From Clarireedia homoeocarpa (taxonomy: Eukaryota; Ascomycota; Leotiomycetes; Helotiales; Rutstroemiaceae), in assembly GCA_001465935.1 (NCBI GenBank), contig LNKV01000021.1:528501-592500 (forward strand): 64,000 bases of DNA, given 5' to 3'. Shown piece after piece: positions 9,927 to 21,565 of the stretch (the first letter of the stretch is position 1; the number at the start of each line of letters is the position of its first letter). Below the pieces are notes generated by a model that saw only the letters and a program-made list of their open reading frames with translations, searched no databases and was not told the origin of the DNA. The translations under genes and the position numbers were made by a program.

Positions 9927-10795
9927 GTTCTTGAAAGACACAGGGTTAGCATGTAAAGTAGATGATGTAGACTAGTACAATTGAGAATGACGTTCGCCGC
10001 TCAGAAGATTTGTGTAATGTGTGATAGTCGACCTTAGGTCGCCATTAAGCAACCATCCGAATTGCAGAACTCGAAGGTTATTCATCATTGTGCGGTAGGG
10101 AAAGAAAACTCGGCAGGAAAGAGGACAATTGTCTTACCTCCGACATGTGGGCGGTCTATACTTGACGTTAAAGGGCAACCATCCATCAAATGTTAGTTCA
10201 GCCATCGATCTGTGTGGCATCCTGCGAGACTGCTAAATGCGTGTGTCGGTTCAGTGTATTCACTGAACTACGGGAGAGATGCTACAGGACATTGGATACG
10301 CGCTGTAGTATAGTAGTTAGTACGGGGGAGAGGGTCTATATAGTCCAGCTCTCCCTCCCACCTAGTTTAGAGAATTCAACCCGATTCAACTGCATTGCTT
10401 AGACCCCATTGTGACTGAGTATGATGCCACGAATCGATCTCACCCACAGCTGTACTAAGCCAACCGACAGTGTGGCATCCTGCGAGACTGATAAATGAAC
10501 GTAAAGAAAGGAAGTTTATGAAAACGCAAGGTTTTGGCAAGAGCTAGAACCGCTTAGGAGCGTGGGAGCTTAGCTAAAGCACGGTAAATTCCGAAGCCTA
10601 TGCGTGCAGGTACTCTGTCGCTTCTTGTAAGCTGTCGCAACAACGAAATGAAACGCGATGCTCCCAAAACCGCCTTGATGGAGTAGTTGATGAAGCAATC
10701 CACCATTGATGTGTGCGCATTCTGCTTGCCTTTTATCCTTAACTTTCACTACCCGACTCCCCATCCTTAATCGATTCACCTTCTAATTGACCAAG
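9927..10795. other. Intergenic region between reductase and Iec1-like gene
   Basis: The spacer is 869 bp. A 20-bp direct repeat (TGTGGCATCCTGCGAGACTG) occurs at 10213..10232 and 10471..10490, each followed within a base or two by TAAATG. No coding content is seen. The promoter of the downstream zinc-finger gene must lie in the right part. Confidence 0.5.
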
Positions 10796-12009
10796 ATGGT
10801 CGACAACGATTCACCACCGGGATCTCCCCTCTCGGATCTTTCCTCAGATGCTTTCGACGTCGACGACGAAAACGATCAAATGGCTGCAGACGCTCTCATG
10901 CCTCCAGCCAAAAGACAAAAGCTTGGAGTAGACGCTTCTTTACACGCAACTCCAACATCTTACAATGCGAGAATGCAGCATATTGAGCTTTCGTCTGATA
11001 GCGATGGCGACATTCCGGACTCACCCAATGCGCGCCTGGACGAAGATGATCTTCACGAGCAAATCACTGTTTGCGGCTGGGTTGGGTGTGATGCGGGAGA
11101 CTTGGGTAATATGGATAATTTGGTTACGCACATACATCAAGATCATATTGATTCAAGGACTAAGAGATACACTTGCGAATGGATCGGTTGCCCTAGGAAA
11201 GGACAAGGACAAGCAAGCGGTTATGCTTTGAAAGCGCATATGAGAGGTCACACGGGAGAAAAGCCATTCTGTTGCACTTTACCTGGTAAGTAAAACAATG
11301 AGATTCGCTAACAATCCAACTGATAAGATTTGCAGAGTGCGATCGCTCCTTCACGCGTTCGGATGCCCTTACCAAACATATGCGCACAGTGCACGAGAGT
11401 GATGTCCTTCGCGTTTCTGACGCCATGCCAAAACACCCCCAAGATCATGGTAGACTGGCTCCCCGGATGAAGATTGTCCTAAAACAACATCCAGATCGAG
11501 GTCCGGTTGCAGGCGCACAAATCTCACCTAGTGTTGATCCTTCATCATTGGCAGAATCATATCCTCCCGAACTTGGTATTACTGCGGAAGAAGAAGCGAA
11601 AGGACCAGTTGAGCTTTGGAAATTACTGCGAAAACAAATACAGTGGGCAGAAGAAGAAGCTGAGTCCTTAAAGAAACAATGCGAATTTATGGAGGAGTTG
11701 AGGAAGAAAGAATGGTTAGAGAAGGAGATCTTACTCGATCAAGTCATCAAAAATGAAGAGAGTTGGTATGAGAGGAGACAGGAGGTTCTAGCAGGTCTTG
11801 CTAGTCTACCAACTGGCGACGCACTCCAGGCTGCTGTCACTACTTCGGGTATGTCACATGATGGACCTGATTATACCCCTAATACGGCTATGTCCCCTGC
11901 TGGAGGTACACCAGCGTTTTCCCCCGGGAATACGACCTCGCAGGTCCCACCTTTACCGGAGGAACAAACGGAGGCCGCTGCGGTTCTGACCTCAATGGCT
12001 CAAGCTTGA
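10796..12009 (+). CDS. iec1: C2H2 zinc-finger protein, INO80 complex subunit Iec1-like
   Basis: Exons are 10796..11285 and 11336..12009 with a 50-nt intron (GTAAGT...TTGCAG), about 387 aa. The N-terminus is acidic and Ser-rich (SPPGSPLSDLSSDAFDVDDEND). Three C2H2 fingers follow: Cys93/Cys98 with His112/His117, Cys127/Cys132 with His148/His152, and Cys160/Cys165 with His178/His183. The linker HTGEKPF and the finger ECDRSFTRSDALTKHMRTVH are canonical. A charged helical, probably coiled-coil region spans about 240-300 (GPVELWKLLRKQIQWAEEEAES). The finger arrangement (a wide first finger, then CEWIGCPRKG) matches fission yeast Iec1, a YY1-like DNA-binding subunit of the INO80 remodelling complex. 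A nuclear role in chromatin remodelling is therefore likely. A generic C2H2 transcription factor is the alternative. Confidence 0.8.
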
Positions 12010-13904
12010 AACAGGTTTCGATGTAATACTTAATATGGTAACTAAATGGATGGAATATTGGGCGGAAAATCTGGCGTTGGTGGAGCATTATACGATTGAG
12101 GCGTAGAGGATATCTGGATTGAGAAAAACCTGTGTTATACTTCTCCTGCCAAAATACAAGTTACTTTTCATTGCTCTGGCCATAGTCCCTCCCTCTGGAG
12201 TGTTCGATAACGTGGCTGTCGGCCACCAAGTCAACAGCCATGAGTTTCATAAATTGAGACAGACGGCGGACTCGACTTGGTTTTCGGAGGCTATCCACAG
12301 CCCGCATAGCAGCAGCAGATTACATTCCAAGGATGGCATCCGAGAACTATCTACGGGTTCAACTCATGCTATTACCCTTGGGCAAGCGCCACCCAAATCG
12401 CGGCCTTTCGACGTAGGAAGGGCTCGTTACTATCTGGTGCACGTCATAGCTGAACAAACACTTCTAGTTTTGCCTAGGACAGACCTAATCTAGAGAACTT
12501 ACGTCGTCTTTCACCTTGCGTGCTTTAATTTAGCCTTTGTTTTGCTTGCAGACTTTCACCATACCATACTTCCATATGCGATGCTACTTTACATGATTGA
12601 GCATAGCATTTGGACAGATCGATGAGCAGATCCATATACAGTATCTGTTTTCAGACTACGAATATTACCTTCACGCCGTTTCGACTTTTCCTTTGCACTC
12701 TGTGTTGCTCGATGCATGTTTCTCTGGTCGTATGATAAATTTATTCCCTCAAGTTCCCGCACAAAGCTTACAAGGATGTAAGCACATCGTGCTGCGCGAG
12801 ACGCGGTCTGGAAGTAGCTGAGAAAGGAATCTGTGTTCTCTTTTGGTTTGCTCCAGGTTTTCCAAGCTGTCCAGTCGAAAGCTATCGGAATCGATGGCTA
12901 GATGCTTCGATTAGTGTCCATGGATCTGGAGATAAACTGAACTTCGGTACTACGTGCGATAAGTATTGGAGGGTTCCAAGTCGCCATGTAGATTCTTATG
13001 TTTCTCCATGACAAAGGAAGGTGTCGAAGACCTGTGATACTCTAGTCAGCCAGTACCCTGCATAATGAGTTCTTGCTGCTTCGGGTAAACTGTGGACTTC
13101 TCTTCTGTAGCAATTTCCTCCGCCATCTGTCAAGCCGCGGACCAAATTTCTCCAACGGCTTGGTGTAAAGATCATCATGGGCGTAGAAAATGTCAATGCT
13201 ACACTGGGAAAGCATTTGATTCACAGCCATCTGATGGATAGTACTCCAAGTCTCTCAACAGCTCATCGGGATACGGATGTTCTATCCAAGCAACTACATT
13301 GGCTTGTTGGGTACCCTCCCCCGAGAACTAAAATAGTTTCAAAATGCACGACTTTGTCCGGAACATGAGGCAGCTTCAATGGTCCTTTGAGCCTCAGAAA
13401 AGGACTGAGATATTGATCCGTGTTAAGATGTGCTATGGCTTCTCTCACACCTAGACTCCATAGCGAGAGTCGACCAATGACAAAATATGAAGCTAAAGAA
13501 CATGAAGGTAGAAAATCAAGTTCGATCCGGTGGATTTGGGAAAGTCAACCTTTTGGGCTTTGCATCAATTTTGTACTATAGTGGCTGGGGATGGCAACTG
13601 AACTGCTCGATAGCCATTTTGCAGCGAGGTCTCGCACAATTTTGCAATAGTTGCTCGAGCATCTTCCTCTCTATCTAATCCAATGAAATGTATGATACAC
13701 ACCCAAGCTTATACAAATCAGGTGCTCTCTAATAGTTCTTCACCAATAGAACCCTTGTATTCATAGTTTGGCTACTACCCCTGCTCGCGCGAAATCTACT
13801 CTGGCATGACTGCCCCCTCTTTTCGTTTCCCGAATTATATTCGGTATGCAACGTATTCTACCAGACCTTCGACAACATTCATCGTCTTAGATATACCATC
13901 CATA
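12010..13904. other. 1.9-kb gene-poor region
   Basis: No intact gene is supported. Plus-strand frames such as 12119..12493 lack coding character. A minus-strand stretch at about 12996-13490 looks like decayed coding sequence and is listed separately. The right end carries the promoter of the MFS transporter. Confidence 0.5.
12996..13490 (-). pseudogene. Possible decayed coding relic
   Basis: On the minus strand one frame reads HLNTDQYLSPFLRLKGPLKL followed by PHVPDKVVHFETILVLGGG (within 13263..13448). A second frame then continues with VVAWIEHPYPDELLRDLEYY and stops. A third gives CSIDIFYAHDDLYTKPLEKF and LDRWRRKLL before stopping. The texture is protein-like (helical heptads, amphipathic runs) but is broken by at least two frameshifts or stops that no GT-AG intron repairs. 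No family is recognised. It could be chance, so confidence is low. Confidence 0.25.
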
Positions 13905-15764
13905 ATGAAGACTCATTCACAAGATGTACGTCCTGCAAGTGATATCCAAGGTTGAAAGCAAGACTCTAATTTAGTACAGGATGGAGTGGTTGATCATCAG
14001 TTATTATCTCCCATCGCCAGAGTTGACGTGGGAAGCTTCCCCCCCGCTACAAGTCCCAGGCTCGACGATCCTGTCACAATTGTCGAGCCTGCCTCTGAGA
14101 CAACACGCGGCCGTGTCCGAACATCCGCAATAATGATCGGCCTCTGTGTACGCATCCCAACTGTGCGAGAAAGATATAATCTAATGTGAGCAGGGTGCTG
14201 TATTTCTCGCAGCACTTAACCGAACAACCGTAGCAACAACCATTCCAACGATCAGCAATGATCTCAAGTCTGCCTCCGGGTATGCCTGGATCACCTCTGC
14301 TTACTTTGTTGCAAGTGGCGTATCAGGGCCGATATGGTCCAAGTTCTCCGACATTTGGGGCCGTAAAGTCATTCTGCTTACCGCTATTGCATTGTACTTT
14401 TGCTTTTCCATCATTTGTGCCGCTGCGCAGAGTATGCAAATGCTTATTGTCGGCCGCTCACTCCAAGGAGCTGCTGGGGGAGCACTATTGCAGGTTGTCT
14501 ATGCGACGATATCAGATATCTTTAGTATGCGCGCTAGAACATTCTACTTGGGCCTCCTGCAGATGATGTGGGCGATTGCTGGTGGTATTGGCCCTGTTGT
14601 AGGAGGTGTCTTTGCACAATATGCTTCGTGGCGTTGGATCTTCTGGATCAACCTTCCTATCTCATTTGTTATATTCCTTCTACTGTGGGCATTTTTGGAT
14701 GTTCATAATCCGAAGACAGGGATTGTTCCTGGACTTCAAGCCGTGGACTGGTATGGGGTTCTTTCTATGCTCGCAGTCGTGGTTACATTACTCCTCGGAC
14801 TGAATTTTGGAGGTGATCTCGTGCCATGGCGCTCGCCTTTGGTCATCTGTCTTCTGGTTGCGAGTGTTTTGATCACGCCCGTGTTTTTCCTGTGCGAAAG
14901 CAAGGCTAGATCTCCTATAGTGCCACTGGATATATTTGGGAAAGTATCAAACCTTATGGCTCTTGCTATCGGGTTTGCGCATGATTGGGTAGGTTTTTAT
15001 GACAAGCGCTCCCATGTATCGTACTGAGCCCTCTTCTAACACTCTGAGTTGTACAGGCGGTATTCTCTACCGAGTTCTACCTCCCGCTATACTTCCAAGC
15101 CGTTAAAAACGCATCACCACTCGAATCCGGACTTCGCATCATACCTATCACTAGCACACAAGCGGTCGTTGGGATATGCGTGGGTCTCATTGTCCATAAA
15201 TCAGGTCGATACCTGGAACTGATCTGGATCGGCGTTACGCTCCTGGCACTTGGGAACGGACTATACATTAACTTAAACGTTGCATCCCCACTGGGGGTCA
15301 TTGTTGCGTATCAACTTGTAGCTGCTATAGGGGCAGGTCTGCTCTTCCAGCCTCCTCTTGTCGCGCTCCAAGCGCTCGTGCCTCCGCGCAAGACAGCTGC
15401 CGCAACAAGTGCGCTTGGTTTGGTCAGAAATCTTTCGATGAGTATAGCGCTAGTCGTGGGTAATGTAATATTTTCCCAGCGGATGGATACGCAGAGAAAT
15501 AACCTACTTGATCATGGCTCGTCAGAGGCCCTAGCAGACAGCTTCTCTGGCTCATCTGCAGCCGCCAACGTCGCACTCATCAGTACACTATCGGAACCTG
15601 AGCTTAAGATTACTGTGCAAACAGCATTTGCAGACTCCCTAAAAGGCGTGTGGATACTTTGCACTTCCATGTGTATGTGTGCGGTCATTGCGAGCTGTTT
15701 CGTATCGAGACAGGTGCTGAGTAAGGTTTACACAGAGCATCGGACAGGTCTGGATAATATATAG
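13905..15764 (+). CDS. MFS transporter, DHA2-like (14 TM) drug:H+ antiporter family
   Basis: Four exons, 13905..13925, 13980..14147, 14194..14988 and 15057..15764, join in phase 0 throughout and give about 563 aa, the normal length for this family. The first exon is 21 nt. After a hydrophilic N-terminus of about 60 residues come GAVFLAALNRTTVATTIPTI, the motif-A-like loop SKFSDIWGRKV, VGRSLQGAAGG and motif C (GIGPVVGGVFAQYASWRWIF). Further membrane segments follow, ending near TSMCMCAVIASCFVS. Such transporters export toxins, antifungals or secondary metabolites, or move siderophores. The substrate cannot be read from sequence. It stands beside the 1.9-kb gene-poor region and no biosynthetic genes adjoin it. 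The usual LDQTIV motif reads LNRTTV here. Confidence 0.88.
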
Positions 15765-16122
15765 ATAATATTGATCGATAATCAATTTGAACACATCACC
15801 CAACAGCCAAAAAACGCGCGGATGTGCAGACCCATTGGCGTATTGATGTCCATTTTGTGCTTAGGAGTTAACAGACTTCCTGTAACTCTCAATTGCTGCT
15901 TCAGAGAGTTGAATATCCATACGTAAGTATAATAGTATGACACAACACCCCAAAGAAAAGTAATAAGACGGGATAAAACACAAAAGGTTTCGTAACAAGA
16001 GGTATTTCCTATGCTAATGCTTGTTCCAGGTGGAATGTCTCAAAGCTATCGCTACCGCACTGCAACGGGTATAAAAATGCGCGAAATGTAGCTCATGTCG
16101 TAATTCATATAATTCATACAAC
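15765..16122. other. Convergent 3' spacer between MFS gene and TBCE
   Basis: These 358 bp between two convergent stops should hold both polyadenylation regions. No distinct element is seen. Confidence 0.4.
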
Positions 16123-18007
16123 TTACTTCCTTAACACGACTCTAATCGTCACCTCCTTCCCATCAACACAATTTCCCACCGGTCTCATACCATCCTCCAG
16201 TTCCACCTCCCGCTTGACCAATTGCCCTCCAACTTTTTGTTGCGGTCCTGAGTCGTTTTGCGCACTTCTGCTCTCCGTCTTCATCTCCTCTTCATCATCA
16301 CTGCTGATATTCTCGAGCTCCTCATATCCCGCTACTGGATCCCATTCTCCAGTTTCCCAAATCAACCGCAGGCTCATTGGTCTGACTTTTAGTAATCTTC
16401 CTACAATTCCCTTGACTCTATAGATATCAAACGAGTTGGGAATTTCCTTCTTCAGCGTGTTGCCCGTATGCACTGTTTGGAGGGACGGTGGAACAAGGAA
16501 AGTGAAATTGATTAGGCGTGCTTGCAACGTTTCGGGATCGACCTTGATCTTCTCTCGATTGATCTGTGGGGGATCATGTAGTTTGCATAGCTCATGATAT
16601 CGCTTGTGTCGAGCAATTATAACCTGCTCATCGGAAGCAAACCCTGCTTCTATTTCTTTGGCAATGCGTGAGAGATAGAAGAGTTCAGCGTTGGTTCGTT
16701 CCGCTGCTGTGATGTTGCTGAAATTTAGTGTTTTCAGATTAGCAAGGCGGGCCAGTGTTATCATGAATCCTTCCTCAGCGTCTGCCGATTGGACTTCCCC
16801 ATCTGCGGTAGGCTTCTGATAGAGCGGGTTGTGTGATAGTCGTAAGGATATCATTCCAGGAAAAACGTACGCCAACGTGTCCACGAAATTCCAGTCGTTG
16901 ATCTCATTGTAGGATAAGTCAACATACCGTAAGTTTGTGTCAAACACAGGTGTCGTATCTCGGATTCCATTATCCTCAGCCGGTATCTTTTCTTTGCCTG
17001 ACCCAGTCACTGGCTCAATCAAGGAGATCTTGTTTCCTTTGAGAAGTAGTGACTCCAAGGATAGTAGCTCGGATAGTGGGCTGATATCTGCCAGCGTCTC
17101 AAACTGATTATACTCCAGAGTTAGTGAAGTAAGATTGGAGTGGTTCACTGGCCACCTGAGTGTCCTGAAGCAATTAGAGGATGCCATAAGAGTGGTTATA
17201 AACCGAAAGCCTTCCAAAAGACGACACAAATCGATCCAGTCGATTAACATATCATCCAGCTCCAGTGACCTGACCTTGGTAAAGGCTTGCTGTTGTTGAC
17301 AAACTTGCAATTCGACAGAGTCAATATTCAAGCGGTTACCACTAGATTGAGCAATTAGCATTGCCCATATTATGCACCACTGTAGCTTCTTACTTAAGTC
17401 TCAAGCTCTTCAAGTTTTCCAACTGCGTACAGATCACACCAATTTGCTCCATACCTTCGAACAAGTTCCTGCTCAAGTCTAGCTCAACGATTTTGGGACA
17501 GACATCCTTCACTTTGCTTAATCCAGTCTCGGCTTTATTGATGCATAGCCCATCTACCAAAACCACCCTCAACTCATCTACCTGAGCTTGTTGTTGTCTA
17601 ATTTTCTCGAAACCAATCTCCTCTGCAACCTTTCCGGATATGACTATTTGCCTGCCCGCAGCAACAGAATATGGAGCTGGTGAGCTTGTGGTATTTTGAA
17701 CTACATATTTCTGACGAACTGCCTCCACGAAACTCTGCGCAGGGTCTGCTTTTCGAGTAGGTCTTATGAAACTTGCTGCGGTTGGAGATTGGCTCACACC
17801 TATTTAATGTTAAAAAGCGATCCCAGTCCAAAGAAATGAGCACATACACTTAAAGAGTCCTTGGCCATCATGCTTGCCACGCGAGGGATTATCCCACTCA
17901 ACCCCAAGCCATTCTTTCGCAGTACCTTGAACTTCTCCGATATACCGAATAGTACATAACTGCCCTTCAAACGACACACGTTGACCAACCCGATAGCTGT
18001 GCGCCAT
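16123..18007 (-). CDS. pac2: Tubulin-folding cofactor E (TBCE / Pac2 / Alp21)
   Basis: TBCE binds alpha-tubulin and acts with cofactors C and D to make assembly-competent tubulin dimers in the cytoplasm. Exons are 17848..18007, 17394..17799 and 16123..17341, about 594 aa. A CAP-Gly domain occupies about residues 7-54, with WLGVEWDNPSRGKHDG and the diagnostic GKHDG at 44-48. Leucine-rich repeats fill the middle (KIVELDLSRNLFEG, LTSLTLEYNQFETL, LESLLLKGNKISLI, LRYVDLSYNEI). A ubiquitin-like C-terminal part ends ...GKEVTIRVVLRK. The order CAP-Gly, LRR, UBL is that of TBCE. Introns are 48 and 52 nt; the second lies inside the LRR segment and joins SLRLN to GNRLNIDSVEL. It is divergent from SF3A2 with 176 bp between starts. 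Confidence 0.93.
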
Positions 18008-18183
18008 TGTATCAGAGCTCCGTTTTGTCGAAAGGTGCGCCTCGTTGCAGCCTTACAGGGCTGAAATCCAGCCGAACTTTTTTTCGCGATAACATCAACC
18101 CATCCATCTTTATCTCTTAACCAGCGCACCTTCCCCAACGCATCAAACCAATTTCACCAATTCAACCTACCTAATCACCTAAA
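18008..18183. promoter_or_regulatory. Short divergent promoter, TBCE and SF3A2
   Basis: Only 176 bp separate the two start codons, so the promoters must overlap. A pyrimidine-rich CTACCTAATCACCTAAA stretch lies directly before the SF3A2 start. The function is inferred from position. Confidence 0.5.
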
Positions 18184-18903
18184 ATGGATTACCAAAATCG
18201 CGCCGGTTCAAAGTTCGGTGGAGGAGGAGTAGCATCAACATCAGCGACTAATGCCGACCGAAGAGAGCGTCTCCGCAAACTCGCCCTCGAAACCATCGAT
18301 CTCGACAAAGACCCCTACTTCTTCAAAAACCATGTTGGCTCCTTCGAATGTCGATTGTGTCTTACGGTACATCAAAACGATGGATCCTACCTCGCACACA
18401 CGCAAGGACGCAAGCATCAAACCAATCTTGCCCGCCGTGCTGCCCGCGAGCAAAAAGAAGGTCGCGCCGGCACCGACCCCATTACCGGTCTGCCAGTAGG
18501 AATGGTAGGCGCGCAAGTGAGTGTTCGCAAGAACATGGTCAAGATTGGGCGACCTGGATACAAGATCACGAAGACGAGAGATCCAGTGACGAGACAGCAG
18601 GGCTTGCTGTTCCAGCTGCAGTATCCTGAGATCGCGATGGATGTACAGCCGAGAATTCGGTTCATGAGTGCCTACGAGCAGAAGGTGGAGGAGCCAGATA
18701 AAGACTTCCAGTATATGCTGGTGGCGGCGGAGCCATACGAGACGTGCGGGTTCAAGTTGCAGGCAAGGGAAATCGATCGATCAAACGATAGGTATTGGAC
18801 CTGGTGGGATTCAGACCTGAAGGAGTTCTGGGTGCAGATTATGTTTAAGACAGAAAGAGAAGAAAGATACAGTGGTGTTCCGGGTTTGGCTCCAGTTAGA
18901 TAA
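18184..18903 (+). CDS. prp11: Splicing factor 3A subunit 2 (SF3a66 / Prp11)
   Basis: This is a subunit of the SF3a complex of U2 snRNP, needed for branch-site recognition during spliceosome assembly. It is a single exon of 239 aa. The conserved N-terminus begins MDYQNRAGSKFGGGGVAS. A U1-type C2H2 zinc finger is visible with Cys56, Cys59, His72 and His78 (CRLC...LAHTQGRKH). After it come QTNLARRAAREQKEG, the PGYKITKTRDP motif and the YPEIAMDVQPRIRFMSAYEQ to YMLVAAEPYETCGFKL region, which match SF3A2. The long proline-rich repeat tail of metazoan SF3A2 is absent, as usual in fungi. The location is nuclear. No intron is seen, which is notable among its intron-containing neighbours. Confidence 0.96.
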   Translation: MDYQNRAGSKFGGGGVASTSATNADRRERLRKLALETIDLDKDPYFFKNHVGSFECRLCLTVHQNDGSYLAHTQGRKHQTNLARRAAREQKEGRAGTDPITGLPVGMVGAQVSVRKNMVKIGRPGYKITKTRDPVTRQQGLLFQLQYPEIAMDVQPRIRFMSAYEQKVEEPDKDFQYMLVAAEPYETCGFKLQAREIDRSNDRYWTWWDSDLKEFWVQIMFKTEREERYSGVPGLAPVR

Positions 18904-19409
18904 ATAGATGACTATATGCATTGGGAGGAGTTTATGGGAATTGGTAATAAGGGTAATCTGTACTGTAGCAAGGAAATGTCACATGGCGCAATGGCAAATA
19001 GTAGTTGATATATCATCTCTTCTGTGAGTGAAGACTCTCGTGTCCTTCAGTAGTACATTGTGTTTTTACCTAGTGTTCGCAACCATCACATTCAAAATGT
19101 AATTACATCCATAAAACCCTGTGCTAAAACATGCGAAGCCAGCCTGCCTTGCTTCATATCTGCACCCATCGAGAGAAAATTGGGAAATATTACACCATGA
19201 GACTTGAGCCGTCTGTTTGGGTTTGTGTAGCGGACACAACAGGTGGTGGTTTGCAAGATTGGCGTTCGAGAAGCCCTCTGGGGACAACTAAACAGCAGCA
19301 CCCCCCGCCATATCAGGAAGATTATACATATCCAGTCGAAACACATCACAGATGCAGAGTTGGTTCACTAGGTGTCTCTAACCGAGTTGCTCTAAACTCT
19401 TGATGGTGA
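18904..19409. other. Convergent spacer between SF3A2 and COT1 kinase
   Basis: 506 bp between two stops. No coding content is recognised; 3' untranslated regions of both genes are expected here. Confidence 0.4.
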
Positions 19410-21565
19410 TCATCGGTAATTGGATTCGAACCTCTTGAAGGTGTAGCCAATAAACGGCAAGCTCATTTCTGGGACTTCCTCACGCGGAGCACCACCATTA
19501 GCAGCGGCGGCGGCTTTAAGATGGGTTGCGTTATCAGTCTGATCGATCTCGTCGGTAGGGAAATATGTTGTATCAACATTGGATGTCAACTTCGGCTCGA
19601 AGGGGGCGCGAATGCGTCTTAGAGTATCGAACTCTACACCACGGAAGAATTTATGGTTTTTGATTTCGTCTGCGGATACTCGACCGAGACGATTCTCTGT
19701 GTTACAAACAAGACTAGAAAGAGAGTGGCATTAGTCCGTTGGCACAATAAAACAAGAGTTTAAGGGACACATACCTTCGGATGAGATTCTCTGCTTCTGG
19801 TCCGAGTTGAACATCCTCGGGGAAGTAGAGTGATTGACGCCAGTTAACAATCTTTCGGTAAGTGTCATGAGCATCTTCAGCGCAGAAAGGAGGCCAGCCA
19901 ACTTGACACTCGAACATGATCGTGCCGAGACTCCACCAATCACAGTCATACGAGTAACCATGCCCACTAAAGATTTCTGGCGCAATATAATCAGGAGTAC
20001 CAACTGTTGAATATGCCATGACTCTGCGCGACTTCCTCCAGTCGTTGATGGCACTTCGATTGCTGACCGTCAGGTTGATCTGGTCAAGGTTTACGGAATT
20101 TCGGTCTCTTGGCTTATTTGATTTCCCTGTAAGCAGTTGTTGATAGTATGAGTTGTCATGAAGTTTGTGGAAACCAGTTGAAAGACCAAAATCAGTCAGT
20201 TTGACATGCCCACCACGATCAAGCAAGATGTTATCTGGTTTGATATCACTAGTGATAGTCAGTAACCATGTACATGATAATATAAGGTACAAGAGAGCTC
20301 TCTCAATCACTTCACAAGACTTACCGATGGATGAAACCCAATTTGTGAACAGCTTCAATAGCCAACACAATTTCCGCAATGTAGAACCGTGTGATATCTT
20401 CTGAGAAGATCTCATACTTGATAAGCATTGTCATCAGATCTCCTCCAGGTAAGAATTCCATCAACATGTAAAGGAAGTCGGCGTCTTGGAAAGTCGTAAA
20501 CAGTTTGACGACCCAGGGACTATCGGATTCGGCTAAGATATCTCTCTCAGCACGAACGTGTGCCAATTGGTCCTTCTTAAACATTTCGGTTTTGATTAAA
20601 GATTTCATGGCATAGACTTTGCCATCTTGTTTCTTCTGTACTAGCTTGACCTCGCCGAACGCTCCCTTTCCAATAATCTTCAACGTGTTGTAATTGTCCG
20701 GTCGGTCCCTGGTCCGCAGGAACCGTAGATATTTGCCCTCTTGCTTTCCAGCGTTTGACCAAGTCTGTTCTCGTCGAGATTGGGATTGATTAGGATCGGC
20801 GAGTCGTTGTTCCATTTCAGATTGCCTATCATGGATAATGTTTAGCAAGAGTTCTGAATGGTAGAAGATATTCAGGCCTTACCTAACATTGCGGTCTCTG
20901 GCTCTCTTGACACTGTCCTTGAAGAAGTCTGCAGCTAGTTGCGAACATTTCTTTTGGTTGTTGTGGGTGTAACTGCCATACTTGTCGGGGTTTCTCTCTG
21001 GAGCTGGCTGGTATTCCGGCCAACTCTGCTGTGAAGCTTGAGTAGGCATTGGGTTTAGATAACTTGAATAACCTGCTGGTTGTTGCCCTGGTGCTCCTGC
21101 TGTTCGAGGTCTTTGACTTGGAGAAGCTTGACGTCCACCGTACGGTGAGCCCCTTCCTCCGCCTAAATTCTGGTGTGAAAATTGATGGACCAAGCCATTT
21201 GTGGAATCGTTCTGCATATTCATAGGACGTTGCTGGTAGGATTGTTGTTGTTGTTGTTGTTGCTGCTGTTGAGGATATGCAGAGGCAGGAGGTTGTTGTG
21301 GATAGTTCGATGGATAAGGGTTGTTCATAAAGTATCCGGCCGGTGGAGCAAACCCTTGCGTGTATGGTTGCTGTGCTTGTGGGGTCTGCTGCTGCTGTTG
21401 TATGCCTTGGCCGGGAAATATTGGATTTGGGAAAGTTGATGGAGTCGTGGGATACGCACGATCATTTGGGGCGAATCTGTCATTCCCAAAGTTTAGGAAG
21501 AGGCGGTTATTCGCATTATTACCATTCGGGTTAATGTTACCGGCATGATTGCTGTTATTGTCCAT
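19410..21565 (-). CDS. cot-1: NDR/LATS-family serine/threonine kinase COT1 (Cbk1/Orb6)
   Basis: This is the AGC-type kinase of the RAM/MOR morphogenesis pathway, which controls polar hyphal growth, branching and cell separation with its partner Mob2. Exons are 20883..21565, 20325..20825, 19775..20248 and 19410..19713, about 653 aa. Residues 1-230 are low-complexity and Gln/Asn/Pro-rich, with a ten-glutamine run. An N-terminal regulatory segment (SVKRARDRNVRQSEMEQRL) that binds Mob follows. The kinase domain has the Gly-rich loop GKGAFGEV (280-287), Lys302, HRDIKPDN (Asp396), DFGLS, the long NDR-type insert and STVGTPDYIAPE. The C-terminal extension carries the hydrophobic motif FIGYTF (640-645), with Thr644 the expected phosphosite. 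Introns of 57, 76 and 61 nt use GTAAGG, GTAAGT and GTATGT donors. Confidence 0.96.
21241..21272 (-). repeat. CAA/CAG repeat encoding polyglutamine in COT1
   Basis: A (TTG/CTG)n run on the plus strand encodes ten consecutive glutamines in the kinase's N-terminal region. A shorter Gln run occurs at about 21387-21401. Trinucleotide repeats here can vary in length between strains without breaking the frame. Confidence 0.85.

Noticed and set aside
19420..19440. tRNA B-box-like GGTTCGAATCC on the minus strand
   Set aside because: It lies inside the last codons of the COT1 kinase (KRFESN), and no cloverleaf or A-box is present.
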